Of a DNA stretch of 64,000 nt, positions 24,705 through 34,317 are shown in pieces. Both the position numbers and the translations under genes were made by a program. The DNA is from Nostoc sp. LEGE 12450 (GTDB taxonomy: Bacteria > Cyanobacteriota > Cyanobacteriia > Cyanobacteriales > Nostocaceae), in NCBI RefSeq assembly GCF_015206895.1, contig NZ_JADEXU010000012.1, positions 1 through 64,000 of the forward strand. Reading direction: 5' to 3'. The first letter of the stretch is position 1. Every line of letters begins with the position of its first letter. The notes below the pieces were generated by a model. It was not told where the DNA came from, searched no databases, and saw only the letters and a program-made list of their open reading frames with translations.

Positions 24705-25199
24705 CTACTTAACTTCTGTAATTTTGAGAGTGTAAGGAAGATATTTACCTTGTTTGTAGGAACCAATCCAAACTTGGTAATTTCCAGCCAGCCATTCACC
24801 AACAATGCCGGCATTTTTGCCATCAAAATCGTCATTACACCAAGTACCGCCTGGCCCCTTGATAATTATGGTGGTGTCTTCAGGACTTTGGACTTGCAAC
24901 TTTAAGTAGTCGAATTTACTTGTTAACGCTAATGTGTGGTCTGGTGTTTCATCAACAAATCCGGTACAAGGGCCAGTGGCTGTTTCACTTCTCCCACCTA
25001 CTTTAGTCCCAGATATTGAACCACCACTCATCCCGCGAACTGTCAGGGGGTCTGGCGAAAACTGGGGACTAATAGTTACATCTCCAAATATCGTTGGCGC
25101 TTCCTGAGCATCAGTCACAGCGTTAACTGTCGATGTGATCAAGAGCGTAACTATCATCAACGATAATCTCATCCCTCTATTGAGCGCTTTTGTCGGCAT
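24705..25199 (-). CDS. Exported beta-rich protein, unknown function
   Basis: A 164-residue protein with a signal peptide (basic start MPTKALNRGMRLSLMIVTLL, likely cleavage near TDAQEA). The mature part is glycine- and threonine-rich, with two cysteines (GPCTGF and TWCNDD), and ends with GNYQVWIGSYKQGKYLPYTL. It resembles pre-peptidase-C-terminal-like beta-sandwich domains found in secreted cyanobacterial proteins. Function not assigned. Confidence 0.7.
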   Translation of the reverse strand: MPTKALNRGMRLSLMIVTLLITSTVNAVTDAQEAPTIFGDVTISPQFSPDPLTVRGMSGGSISGTKVGGRSETATGPCTGFVDETPDHTLALTSKFDYLKLQVQSPEDTTIIIKGPGGTWCNDDFDGKNAGIVGEWLAGNYQVWIGSYKQGKYLPYTLKITEVK

Positions 25200-25422
25200 T
25201 GTAATTACGTTCGCTTCTAAGTGGTTTTGAAGACATGAATTTTACACACCAAGTTCCCAATGTGGGGAGAATTGACTACCTATTTTAGATTTGGAATTGG
25301 GGATAATTCATTAGTAATTAGTCAATGATTTGTTGTTCTTATAGTTGCTATACCTTATGGATAGGGGCACACGTTTGTGCGCCCCTAAAATCTAAAATAT
25401 TTCTAAAAGCTGGAAGTAATTG

Positions 25423-26868
25423 CTAATTAGCTTCTGTTATTGCCCGACTCAAACGCGACTTGTCTAAACCAATGTGATTTAGTAGTAACCAAGATTGAAT
25501 GAGGTCGGGGCCATGAACATCTCCGGTTAAGGCTGCTCTGAGCGATCGCATTACCAAGCCTTTTTTAACTTTTTGCTCTTTCACCACTTGTTTGATAATG
25601 TCCTGAGCGGCGGCTTCCGAGAGTTGCGGCTGATTTTCTAAAGCTGTGACAATCGCCTCAAGGACAGCAGTAGAACCTTCTTGCTTTAGTTGTGTACTGC
25701 CTTCTTCGCTAAATTCAACTGTGTCGCTAAAAAACAGTTGGCCTTGAGGTACTGCATCTACTAAACGAGTCAAACTCTGGCTAATTAAAGTTACAAGCTG
25801 TTCTAACCAGGCGCGATCGCGTCCACCATCAAATTTATAGCCAGCCGCTTCCCAAAAGGGTATGAGTAAATCTGTGAGTTTATCTACTGGTGTATGGTGG
25901 ATATACTGACTGTTCAACCAATCCAGCTTGTCCCAGTCAAACTTTGCGCCTGCTTTATTTACACGCTCAAAGCCAAACTCTTTAGCTGCTGTTTCTAAGG
26001 TAAAAATTTCTTGTGTCGAATCTGGGGGCGACCAACCCAGCAATGTCATATAATTTACCAAGCCTTCAGAGGTAAAGCCCATTTTCTGAAAGTCGGAAAT
26101 GGAAGTAACACCATCCCGCTTAGAAAGCTTACGCCCTTCCATATTCAAAATTAATGGCGTGTGGGAGAACTCTGGAATTTTTGCACCCATTGCTTCATAC
26201 AGCAGAATTTGCTTGGCGGTATTGGCGATGTGGTCTTCTCCGCGAATGACATGGGTGATTTGCATATCAATGTCATCCACTACAACGACAAAATTGTATA
26301 GTGGTTGACCGCTACCCTCTTCTGAGGCACGGGCGATGACCATATCACCACCTAAATCGCTACCTCGCCAAGACATTTTTCCCCTTACTAGGTCATTCCA
26401 GACAATTTCCCGCCCATCTTCGATTTTGAAGCGAATCACATAAGAACGACCTTCTGCTTCAAAAGCAGCACGTTGTTCTGGTGTGAGGTTGCGGTGACGG
26501 TTGTCATAGCGGGGAGCTTCGCCTCTAGCTTTTTGGGCTTCTCTTAGCGCTTCTAGTTCTTCGCTGGTGGTGTAACAGCGATAGGCTAATCCTTGATCTA
26601 GCAGTTTTTGTACTGCTTCTTTATAAAGATCCAGGCGTTGAGATTGAAAAAATGGCCCTTCATCCCAGTTAAGACCTAGCCAGCGCAATCCTTCAAGAAT
26701 ATTGTCGTTGTATTCGGGACGCGATCGCTCTAGGTCTGTATCTTCTATTCGCAGGATAAATTTCCCGCCGTGGTGACGGGCAAATAACCAGTTAAATACA
26801 GCCGTTCTAGCTGTACCAATGTGTAAATTTCCGGTTGGACTCGGCGCAATACGGACTCTGACAGTCAC
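25423..26868 (-). CDS. gltX: Glutamyl-tRNA synthetase
   Basis: Charges tRNA-Glu, which feeds both translation and tetrapyrrole synthesis in cyanobacteria. The class-I motif HIGH is seen as HIGTART in [13 protein letters not shown] near the N-terminus, and the KMSKS loop as KLSKRDG. The C-terminal anticodon-binding domain is complete. I place the start at GTG 26868 ([14 protein letters not shown]), giving about 481 residues as usual. A longer frame to 26916 adds 16 residues with no family match. The opposite tRNA-type gene next to it, tRNA-Asp, is on the same strand upstream. Confidence 0.95.
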   Translation of the reverse strand: MTVRVRIAPSPTGNLHIGTARTAVFNWLFARHHGGKFILRIEDTDLERSRPEYNDNILEGLRWLGLNWDEGPFFQSQRLDLYKEAVQKLLDQGLAYRCYTTSEELEALREAQKARGEAPRYDNRHRNLTPEQRAAFEAEGRSYVIRFKIEDGREIVWNDLVRGKMSWRGSDLGGDMVIARASEEGSGQPLYNFVVVVDDIDMQITHVIRGEDHIANTAKQILLYEAMGAKIPEFSHTPLILNMEGRKLSKRDGVTSISDFQKMGFTSEGLVNYMTLLGWSPPDSTQEIFTLETAAKEFGFERVNKAGAKFDWDKLDWLNSQYIHHTPVDKLTDLLIPFWEAAGYKFDGGRDRAWLEQLVTLISQSLTRLVDAVPQGQLFFSDTVEFSEEGSTQLKQEGSTAVLEAIVTALENQPQLSEAAAQDIIKQVVKEQKVKKGLVMRSLRAALTGDVHGPDLIQSWLLLNHIGLDKSRLSRAITEAN

Positions 26869-26954
26869 AGTTAATTCTCTCTTTCGCAAAGCATGATAAA
26901 TGTAGCTTATATTCAAACCCCCAATTCTGGGTCAATCCTTTTGGGGAATTCCAA

Positions 26955-26982
26955 ATCAAAAATCACCGAACTTCGGTGATTT
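26955..26982 (-). terminator. Terminator of the tRNA-Asp transcript
   Basis: AAATCACCG and CGGTGATTT form a perfect 9-bp stem with a 5-base loop. On the minus strand it is followed by a T-rich tail, 20 bases past the tRNA 3' end. Confidence 0.75.
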
Positions 26983-27001
26983 ACTACTTATAAATTTAGA
27001 A

Positions 27002-27075
27002 CGGGACTGACGGGGCTCGAACCCGCAACTTCCGCCGTGACAGGGCGGTGCTCTAACCAATTGAACTACAGTCCC
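27002..27075 (-). tRNA. tRNA-Asp (GTC anticodon)
   Basis: On the minus strand the acceptor GGGACTG pairs with CAGTCCC, with G as discriminator. The anticodon loop is CTGTCAC, giving GTC. The T-loop GGTTCGAGCC and D-arm AGTTCAATTGGTTAGAG are canonical. CCA is not encoded. Confidence 0.97.
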
Positions 27076-27186
27076 TTGTTTGGTCAACTTTGCTATTATC
27101 ACTATTTTTTTTCTGCTTGTCAAGCATTTTGGAGTGAGAAATTAGAAATTATTTTTGCCCCGTCTCTCCAAGGTGCTAATTTACCG

Positions 27187-28722
27187 TTAAATAGACCTTG
27201 ATAATACAACCTGGGGCTTAGATTCTAAATGCTGCAATATCCGGGATTGCATTTGTTTATATTGCTGTTTTAATAGCTGTTTGCTGACTTGGGGCACAGA
27301 AGCTGGTGGTAGGCTATGAGTTTGTTGCACCCAGGTTTTCAACATTTGTCGCTGAGTTGGCTCGATGCGACTGCTGAGGACGTTGACGCAGGAATGTGGT
27401 GCTTCCAGAGTAAAGAAAATCAAAGGATAGTGTTCATTTTCAGCCAGGAAACTTACCATCTTAAGATTTTGTGGATTTTGCATATCTAAGTAACAGGGTA
27501 GCCACTTAGGAGTCAATTGCCGATGGTAGAGTACTGTCACCCACAACAGCATTGGGTGAGGGGATGCCATGAAGATAAACTGGTTGTAACGGGTGGAAAG
27601 AGCATAGTTTTTGATTTCTTGTTTAGGCAACATCAACCATAGTGCGGTCATAGATTTTTGTGTAGTATCTATAAGCTGGGGAAAAACAATTTCTTGAATT
27701 GGTTTATTTGGAGGCCACAAAAGTTGTCGGCAGCTTTGTTCTACTGCAATTGGTAATCCAGAATTTAGGGGGCGGCTAAGGATGGGATTAGAGGATAAAG
27801 TTGTTGGGAAACTGGTAGAATTAGATTGTTCTAAACTGTTTAATACTTGTAAAATTTGAGCAATATTTTGGGGGCGATCGCTTGCTTTTTTCGCAAGACA
27901 AGACATGATTAAATTATTTAGCTTCTGAGGTATTTTCAGAGTTGGTTTAATATCTGCGATCGTTTTGGGTTTTTCAAAGTGATGTGCTTTATACCAAGCA
28001 CCAAAGTAATCAGTTTCTGGGTGCCAAGGTTTTTTGCCTGTGAGCATTTCAAACATCATCACACCCAGGCTATAAATATCAGAGCGACTGTCTAATTTTT
28101 CTCCATCTAGCTGTTCTGGAGAACAGTAGGGTAAAGTGCCATTAAATCCCCTGCTTGTACTAGCTGTTGACGCATAATTTAAAAATCTAGCAATCCCAAA
28201 ATCGAGAATTTTAACTAACTGACCTAATATCGGATCGGGAATAACTAATATATTGGCAGGCTTAATATCTCTATGAACCAACGGGCAAATTTTGCCGTCA
28301 ATATTAATACCTTGATGGGCACACTGTAAGCCCAAACAAATTTGGCGCGAAAGAGTCAAAAACATCGACAATGATAGCGGAATTAAGTCCTTTAAACTCT
28401 TACCGCATAGATATTCCATCACGTAGTATGGTTTTCCTTTCTCATTCACACCATAATCATACGCCCGCACTATGTGTAAGCTCTTTTGGCTCAAAGCTGC
28501 GCTCATTAAAGCTTCACGAGCAAAGTCTTGTTGCATCTTGCTATCGACAACAGTCTGAGTTAAAAACTTGATAGCAACTGGTATACCTCCTAACAAAATA
28601 TCATTTGCTAAGAAAACTTCACCCATGCCACCGCTACCAATTAATTGCTTCAGTTGGTAACGATTGGCAAGTAAGCCCGTACTACTTGGAGATGTAAATG
28701 GGCTTTGATTCACTTTATTCAC
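27187..28722 (-). CDS. Ser/Thr protein kinase with conserved C-terminal domain (copy 1)
   Basis: A soluble Hanks-type kinase of 511 residues. The glycine loop IGSGGMGEVFLAND, the lysine strand PVAIKFL, the catalytic loop VHRDIKPANILV and DFGIAR are intact, and the activation segment ends at GTLPYCSPEQ. The kinase domain covers about 20-300. The C-terminal 190 residues carry a region shared with the next kinase (WPPNKPIQEIVFPQL, MLPKQEIKNYA, HPMLLWVTVLYH, and a late helix). No transmembrane helix or PASTA domain is seen. It starts 86 bases beyond the end of the second kinase on the same strand, so the two are likely co-transcribed. Substrates unknown. Confidence 0.92.
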   Translation of the reverse strand: MNKVNQSPFTSPSSTGLLANRYQLKQLIGSGGMGEVFLANDILLGGIPVAIKFLTQTVVDSKMQQDFAREALMSAALSQKSLHIVRAYDYGVNEKGKPYYVMEYLCGKSLKDLIPLSLSMFLTLSRQICLGLQCAHQGINIDGKICPLVHRDIKPANILVIPDPILGQLVKILDFGIARFLNYASTASTSRGFNGTLPYCSPEQLDGEKLDSRSDIYSLGVMMFEMLTGKKPWHPETDYFGAWYKAHHFEKPKTIADIKPTLKIPQKLNNLIMSCLAKKASDRPQNIAQILQVLNSLEQSNSTSFPTTLSSNPILSRPLNSGLPIAVEQSCRQLLWPPNKPIQEIVFPQLIDTTQKSMTALWLMLPKQEIKNYALSTRYNQFIFMASPHPMLLWVTVLYHRQLTPKWLPCYLDMQNPQNLKMVSFLAENEHYPLIFFTLEAPHSCVNVLSSRIEPTQRQMLKTWVQQTHSLPPASVPQVSKQLLKQQYKQMQSRILQHLESKPQVVLSRSI

Positions 28723-28808
28723 CTCTGCTGCTGAGTCTATTTAAAGTTAGTAATACACACATAAGAATATAATTAGGTAATGGTGATAAGTATTTTAATG
28801 ACGCGCTT

Positions 28809-30440
28809 TTAAGAACGCGATAAAAGCTTAAAAAACATCTCCAAGAATTTATCCATCCAATTTTTTAACCCTTCTTTCTCAGCTTTATGATCTGCGGCTA
28901 ACTTTTGTAAAATGTCTAATTTTAGTTTTTCGTACTCTGTTTTTAGAAGATTTTTAGCTTGATTAGACAAAATTAATTCATTTGACCGTTGACTCATATC
29001 TAACCAGTCTACAAGTTGCTGACGCTGATTAGCTGTGAGACTTAAGGTTGTTACATGAGAGCAACGATTTGGCTCTTCTAGGGTAAAAAATAGTAGATGA
29101 TAGTAGCCTACCTCTGCTAAACTACGTGCTATATTCTGCCCTTTATTATCTTTCAAATCTAGAAAATAAGGTAGCCACTTAGTCATAGAAGGCTGGGCAT
29201 CGTATAGGACTGTTACCCACAATAGCATCGGATATACATTAATTTTACTAATAAATTCAGTGCTGTGTACTTTATTCAAAAATTTTGCAATCTCTTGTTT
29301 GGGCAACATTGCCCAAAAAGTTGGTATAGGTCTTTGAGGAGTTTGTAATAAATGGGGAAAACCAATTGCACCAATTGGTTTGTTCTTAGGCCAATTTTTC
29401 TGCAAACATTCTTGTTCTGATAAGAATGTTGCCGGTACTAATTGAACTGGAAGTGAGGCTTTAAGAATGTCACTACTATTCTTAGCAATAACATCATTAA
29501 TCTGACTATTAACCTTTTCTAAACTTTCTAATATTTGGTTGATATTTTGCGGACGGTCGCTTACTTCTTTCGCTAAACAACTCATCAATAGTTTTTCTAA
29601 TATCTGCGGTACTTTGACTTGTGGGTTCACTTCTTCAACTGTAGGTGGCATTTGAAAGCGATGCGCTTGATACCAAGTACCAAAGGAGTTACTTTTTGTC
29701 TGAAATGGATGTTTTCCTGTTAGCATCTCAAACATTAATACTCCCAAACTGTAAATATCGGAGCGCACATCTAGCAATTTGCGCCCTTCCATGTGTTCTG
29801 GAGAGCAGTAAGGTAAACTGCCAATAAAAGAATCTGTCAGGGTCATCCCACTTCGTTCTGTTAAAAATTTAGCAATGCCAAAATCGAGTATTTTAACAAT
29901 TTTTCCTTCTTTACTATCTTCACTAAGGAATATATTTTCGGGTTTTATATCTCTATGGACAATGGGATAAATCTCTCCTTTGAGGCTAATACCTTGATGG
30001 GCGCATTGTAAGCCTAAACAAATTTGATTACATATCTCCAAAAACTTCGATATTGTTAAGGGTTGAATTTTGAGAATTTGTTTGAGATTTTTTCCTTGGA
30101 GATACTCCATTACATAATAGGGGGTTTTATCGTCAGTAACGCCATAACTTAAGATGCGAACAATATGTTTACTTTTACGACCCAATTGAGCGCCAATAAA
30201 AATCTCTCTGGCAAAGCGTTGGGACATTTGCTGATTCGCCAAACTGAGTGATAAAATTTTGATTGCGATCGGCATACCACCTTTAGCAGTATCTTCTGCT
30301 AAATAAACTCTCCCCATCCCCCCTTTGCCGATCAAATCTCTGATTAAATAGCGATTATTTAAAAACTGTCCGATATAATCGTCTAATTCTGCTTTTTGCC
30401 CTACCATATTCTCAATTTTTTTTTGTGGCATAAAAATCAT
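28809..30440 (-). CDS. Ser/Thr protein kinase with conserved C-terminal domain (copy 2)
   Basis: A 543-residue paralog of the following gene. Intact kinase motifs: IGKGGMGRVYLAED, MPIAIKIL, VHRDIKPENIFL, DFGIAKFL and GSLPYCSPEH. The C-terminal half repeats the copy-1 pattern (WPKNKPIGAIGFPHLL, MLPKQEIAKFL, YPMLLWVTVLYD), followed by a lysine-rich helical tail. The shared C-terminal module looks like a specific sensor or partner domain of this cyanobacterial kinase type. The first ATG was used; ATGs a few codons later (MPQKK, MVGQK) are equally possible because no clear ribosome site is visible. Confidence 0.92.
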   Translation of the reverse strand: MIFMPQKKIENMVGQKAELDDYIGQFLNNRYLIRDLIGKGGMGRVYLAEDTAKGGMPIAIKILSLSLANQQMSQRFAREIFIGAQLGRKSKHIVRILSYGVTDDKTPYYVMEYLQGKNLKQILKIQPLTISKFLEICNQICLGLQCAHQGISLKGEIYPIVHRDIKPENIFLSEDSKEGKIVKILDFGIAKFLTERSGMTLTDSFIGSLPYCSPEHMEGRKLLDVRSDIYSLGVLMFEMLTGKHPFQTKSNSFGTWYQAHRFQMPPTVEEVNPQVKVPQILEKLLMSCLAKEVSDRPQNINQILESLEKVNSQINDVIAKNSSDILKASLPVQLVPATFLSEQECLQKNWPKNKPIGAIGFPHLLQTPQRPIPTFWAMLPKQEIAKFLNKVHSTEFISKINVYPMLLWVTVLYDAQPSMTKWLPYFLDLKDNKGQNIARSLAEVGYYHLLFFTLEEPNRCSHVTTLSLTANQRQQLVDWLDMSQRSNELILSNQAKNLLKTEYEKLKLDILQKLAADHKAEKEGLKNWMDKFLEMFFKLLSRS

Positions 30441-30724
30441 TTATGAAAAATATTTTTGGCAAATTAGTTTAATCAGTCTAGTTAAGTACTAAATTTAAAT
30501 CTAAAAATATCAGAATTTGTCGGAAATTAATAATATACCGCCATTACAGTTAATCTGCCTGCAAAATTTCTTAAACATTATGTAACATATTTATTAAGGA
30601 ATACGGTTGAGAAATTACACGTAAACTACGAATAGGCTAGATAAAGTTACCTAGTAGATTCCGTGAATACACAGGAATAAGCAGAAATAAATAAATAGCA
30701 GTAAAGGGGGATGGTTGTGTCTCG

Positions 30725-31909
30725 TTAACGATTGAGATTCGGCAGTAAACGGCGTAATAATCTGCTCAGTGGTGTTTCAATTTTCATTTTAAAGGCTAGT
30801 ATCTGAGTACGTTGTAGTGAGTTAAAATTGTTATCACTCACAAGAATTAATGATTGTTGACCATCGGGTAGTTTAGGGCCAAGAGTTAAGCCTTCGATAT
30901 TGTCTAGCAATACATCTAGAGTTCTCAAATCTAACAGTAGTTTTTTCTGAACTGGTTTAATATTTTTGGAGTCAATTGCTAAAAGACTATCTATGTGATG
31001 AATATCATCAGCTTGTTCTAAAGAAACCTGAAACAGGGAAATAGCAAATCCTAAACCAGTAAAAGACCTTTCTAAACTTAGGAAGTGCCCTTGATTATCA
31101 AGAGCAAGTAAATCAGGTAATCCACTAGCAAATTTGCCAGTCAGATTCAAAAAGGGTGAAACTGGTTCTGTCTGGTAAAGAAACTCCTTTTCTGGCTGGC
31201 CGTTGAGTAAGTTGTATTGCAAAATTCGGCAAGGACTACCGATATTAGGTTTAGCGGCAACACCATCTTGAATGAGAGCATTTTCGGTAGCTGTATATAA
31301 ATTCTTTTTATCAGGTGTGATGGTGAGGCTTTCAAAAGCCAAATTGTTGCGGATACCTTGTTTACCAGTTTTATCTGGCAAAAATTTGTTTGGGATGGAA
31401 AGTGTTGTAATTTCTTTACCAGAAGATAGTGAAAATTCTTTAATAAAAGGATTAATTAGTTTTGCAGCGTCGCCTTCAGAAGAAATAAATATAGTTGATT
31501 TATTAGTTAATGTAATACCTTCTGTATCAGTTTCACTGGGGCGAAATGTGTGATCGTTTTCATTTAATAATGCGGTAACATCTACAGGAATAACTCCGCT
31601 CTTTTTTATAGAACCCTTGCTTAAATCTATTTTCAGGGTGTAGAAGCGGGCAGCAGATTTTTGTCCACGGTCATCAGAGATAGCATAATAAAGGTTGTTT
31701 TTTGCATTATATGTAATTCCAGATAATCCTCCAACTTCGGTTTTTTTAAAGATTAAACTTTTCGGTAAAGTAGCTTCACCGATAAACTCTATGTTACTAA
31801 CTTCAACAGCACTTGATGATAAGTTTGTGAATAAAAGGCTGATAATTATAATCGGGATAAGTAAGTAAATAATTCGTGGGATTGCGAAGGTTTTCTTAGT
31901 TAGCTGCAT
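30725..31909 (-). CDS. Exported esterase-like/phytase-like protein
   Basis: A 394-residue protein with an N-terminal hydrophobic anchor or signal (IIYLLIPIIIISLLFTNLSS). The mature part follows the esterase-like-activity-of-phytase pattern: EVGGLSGITYNAKNNLYYAISDDRG, TDTEGITL, NLAFESLTITPDKKNLYTATE and an ending with LILVSDNNFN. These proteins fold as beta-propellers and are assigned phosphatase or esterase activity by homology only. It lies in its own unit with an AT-rich upstream region. Confidence 0.85.
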   Translation of the reverse strand: MQLTKKTFAIPRIIYLLIPIIIISLLFTNLSSSAVEVSNIEFIGEATLPKSLIFKKTEVGGLSGITYNAKNNLYYAISDDRGQKSAARFYTLKIDLSKGSIKKSGVIPVDVTALLNENDHTFRPSETDTEGITLTNKSTIFISSEGDAAKLINPFIKEFSLSSGKEITTLSIPNKFLPDKTGKQGIRNNLAFESLTITPDKKNLYTATENALIQDGVAAKPNIGSPCRILQYNLLNGQPEKEFLYQTEPVSPFLNLTGKFASGLPDLLALDNQGHFLSLERSFTGLGFAISLFQVSLEQADDIHHIDSLLAIDSKNIKPVQKKLLLDLRTLDVLLDNIEGLTLGPKLPDGQQSLILVSDNNFNSLQRTQILAFKMKIETPLSRLLRRLLPNLNR

Positions 31910-32041
31910 AGAATTTTTTGTTAGGATGTAAAATTAACAAATAAGATATCACGCTGAAGAATATAGCGCTACACATCTGTGCGCTGCTAAAAATAATCTA
32001 TATTCCAACAACTTGAAACCCTTTATAAAATACGAAATCAC

Positions 32042-33502
32042 TTAAGCTAGTCGCAAACCATATTCGTCCTGAAAAAAGTTTACAAGCCAGTCTTTTACTC
32101 TGTGGGTAGCGCGGCAATCATCTTCGTTGTAGCTTTGGATAATTTCTAGTAAGGTGCGATCGCCAGTTTCTAGCCACTGATCGTACCAGTAAATACATTT
32201 TGCACCACTAGCTTCTTTTTCCCGCCACTCAAATCCTAACCAACGTGCGATCGCTTTGAGGGCATAACTTTCTACAGGTAATGCTACACTTTGGGTTAAT
32301 TGTTCATACACATCCACAAATCGGTTCAGTACAGGACGCACTGAGGCGTAGGGAGTGTTGTAAAGCTTTGCTAGGCGTTTGACTGTATCAAACTCGTAGA
32401 CACAAAAATGATAAATTGGCGCTTCGGGATATTGCCAAACTAAATCCAAAAATTGCTGCCAAACTAATTCTTCGTCTTCTGGTTTATCTGCTAAAAACGA
32501 ATAAAACTGTTCTGTATTGGCAAGTCTATCAACGACCAAAACCCCCAAAAGATAATTTAAATCTAAGTCTGGCTGTGCCTCAATATCAAAATAAAGTTCT
32601 ATGGGTGCTGTGAATGTAATATTTTCTATTGGTAGCGGATAGGGTAAAACTAGGGGTCGTTTTTCCAATGTAGATTGAGCTTGCACTACTAGTTTAGGTG
32701 CTACTTTCGGGTCGAAACCAACTAGATTTTCTAAGGTGCTGGGACTTGTATTAGCAAGAGATTCTAGTGTGGTGATGGCTATGTCTTGAAGTTGAGTGTA
32801 GCGAAGAGGTGTTACACCTGGTAATAGTGAGAGATGTTTTTCAGATTGAGCGATCGCATAACATTGACTATACCAATGGCAAAAATTGCACTTTTGCCGA
32901 GAAATAAAAACCTCTGGCGGATTCGGTAACTCTAAAACTTCAATAAACTCCTCCAGAATTTGCTGCATCCGTGGAATCCATTTGAACAAATCTACGGTAT
33001 AGTTGCTGTTTTTCGTTCGCAATATCAGCAAAGCTGTTTCTGGTACAACTCCCTGCACTGTTGCCAAAACTTGAGTATGAAATGCAGAGACAACTTGATA
33101 TTCTTGCTTAGGGCGCTTACCCAATTCAATACTAGCTGGGACATACATCCAATCTCCAAAATGAGACTGTCCTGGCTGTTTGACGAGTAAATTTGGCCGA
33201 CTCAGCAAGGTATATTCGTCAGAATAATTTGCTAACAGTACTCCTTTATAAATACACTCAACGCCACGCTCCATCAATTCTAGAGTTGCCTGCTCTGCTA
33301 TTTCCCAGTTTCCATAAGAATAATCTGGTTGGTGGTAAGTCATCTGTGCCAAAGCACTTAGCTGATGAGCGATTTTGTCTTGTTGCAGTTTCCGCAGCAA
33401 CTCATTGGGTGCATCGCGCTGACTTTTGTCACCGTGGATATCTAGAAAAGTTCGGCGTTTACAACGTTGGTATTGCAGTAGGAGTTCAGCATTAATTAGC
33501 AT
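32042..33502 (-). CDS. TM0106-type RecB-like nuclease with RNase H-like domain
   Basis: A 486-residue putative nuclease. The N-terminal half is a RecB/Cas4-like PD-(D/E)xK domain whose Fe-S ligands are likely C13 (YQRCKRR) and the cluster CNFCHWYSQC near residues 205-215. A helix-hairpin-helix-like stretch follows (TTLESLANTSPSTLENLVGF). The C-terminal part is an RNase H/YprB-type exonuclease with D and E in YFDIEAQPD and the late YNEDDC motif. This combination is the TM0106 family, of unclear physiological role in DNA metabolism. No CRISPR or cas genes are nearby. Confidence 0.85.
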   Translation of the reverse strand: MLINAELLLQYQRCKRRTFLDIHGDKSQRDAPNELLRKLQQDKIAHQLSALAQMTYHQPDYSYGNWEIAEQATLELMERGVECIYKGVLLANYSDEYTLLSRPNLLVKQPGQSHFGDWMYVPASIELGKRPKQEYQVVSAFHTQVLATVQGVVPETALLILRTKNSNYTVDLFKWIPRMQQILEEFIEVLELPNPPEVFISRQKCNFCHWYSQCYAIAQSEKHLSLLPGVTPLRYTQLQDIAITTLESLANTSPSTLENLVGFDPKVAPKLVVQAQSTLEKRPLVLPYPLPIENITFTAPIELYFDIEAQPDLDLNYLLGVLVVDRLANTEQFYSFLADKPEDEELVWQQFLDLVWQYPEAPIYHFCVYEFDTVKRLAKLYNTPYASVRPVLNRFVDVYEQLTQSVALPVESYALKAIARWLGFEWREKEASGAKCIYWYDQWLETGDRTLLEIIQSYNEDDCRATHRVKDWLVNFFQDEYGLRLA

Positions 33503-33565
33503 TCTTTTAAGTTAACAAGAATTAGTATTATGTGGGAGTAACTTAGACAACTAAAGTTTGCAAGT

Positions 33566-33652
33566 GGCGATACCTTCTCTACGTTCGCGCAGCGTGTCGT
33601 AGACAGACGCTACGCGTAGCTTGCTTGGTGGGCTACGCCAACGCCTCTAAAT
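33566..33652. repeat. Dispersed G/C-rich repeat upstream of the HIT gene
   Basis: A stretch with CTCTACGTTCGCGCAGCG, the palindrome GCTACGCGTAGC and GGGCTACGCCAACGCC. Related pieces lie near 14833 (GCGTAGGCGTAGCCC) and 18200. These are typical interspersed repeats of Nostoc-type genomes. Confidence 0.6.
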
Positions 33653-33714
33653 CTGATTTGCCGTTTATTCTATACAGTCAACAGCTAAGTGTTTGCGTTT
33701 CTCTTGGGTGACAG

Positions 33715-34221
33715 ATGAGGGAGAATGACAAAATCACCTTTTATCCATCATTACAAGGGTACATGACAGAACAACATGAGCGATGCCTCATCTGTGAGCG
33801 TGTCACACTCTGGAGAAGCGGTAAAAATCCTTACTTCATCCATGAATTTGAGCATTCAATCTTTGTGATTGGCGATCATCAATTTCATTGCGGATACTCC
33901 CTGATTCTTCTAAAAAAACATATTAGAGAGTTGCATGAACTTCCTCCATCTATCCAGTCTGCCTTATTTCAAGAGGTGATGCTGGCAGGACAAGCGATCG
34001 TTAATGCTTTTAGTCCGTGGAAAATGAATTATGCCTGTTATGGCAATAGTGAACCACATATTCATTGGCATCTCTTCCCACGCTATGAGTCTGATCCCGA
34101 TCGCCAAAGTACCCCGTGGCTTCATGCATCAGAATTCAAACACCATCTAATTACTCCTCAAACAGCGCAGAATTTAGGGAAAAAAGTCAGAGAGCATTTA
34201 TCGTTATTGATTACAAGATAA
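33715..34221 (+). CDS. HIT-family nucleotide hydrolase/transferase
   Basis: A histidine-triad protein of 168 residues. The triad is visible as HIHWHLFPR, and a CLICERV start of the domain could bind zinc. HIT proteins hydrolyse or transfer nucleotide phosphoramidates or dinucleoside polyphosphates. No clear ribosome site precedes ATG 33715; the in-frame ATG at 33763 (MTEQHERC) fits the family start better and would remove 16 residues. Confidence 0.88.
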   Translation: MRENDKITFYPSLQGYMTEQHERCLICERVTLWRSGKNPYFIHEFEHSIFVIGDHQFHCGYSLILLKKHIRELHELPPSIQSALFQEVMLAGQAIVNAFSPWKMNYACYGNSEPHIHWHLFPRYESDPDRQSTPWLHASEFKHHLITPQTAQNLGKKVREHLSLLITR

Positions 34222-34317
34222 AATTTGGGTGCGATCGCTTAAATTAATCTCATCCCTATTTTTACCATTGCTACTAAGTATCAATAGCCTGTAAACAACA
34301 GATATCCCTTAGAAATT

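Noticed and set aside
32042-33502. RecB-like nuclease as a possible Cas4 of a CRISPR system
   Set aside because: Its domain order is that of the TM0106 family with a C-terminal RNase H-like domain, and no other cas gene or array is nearby.
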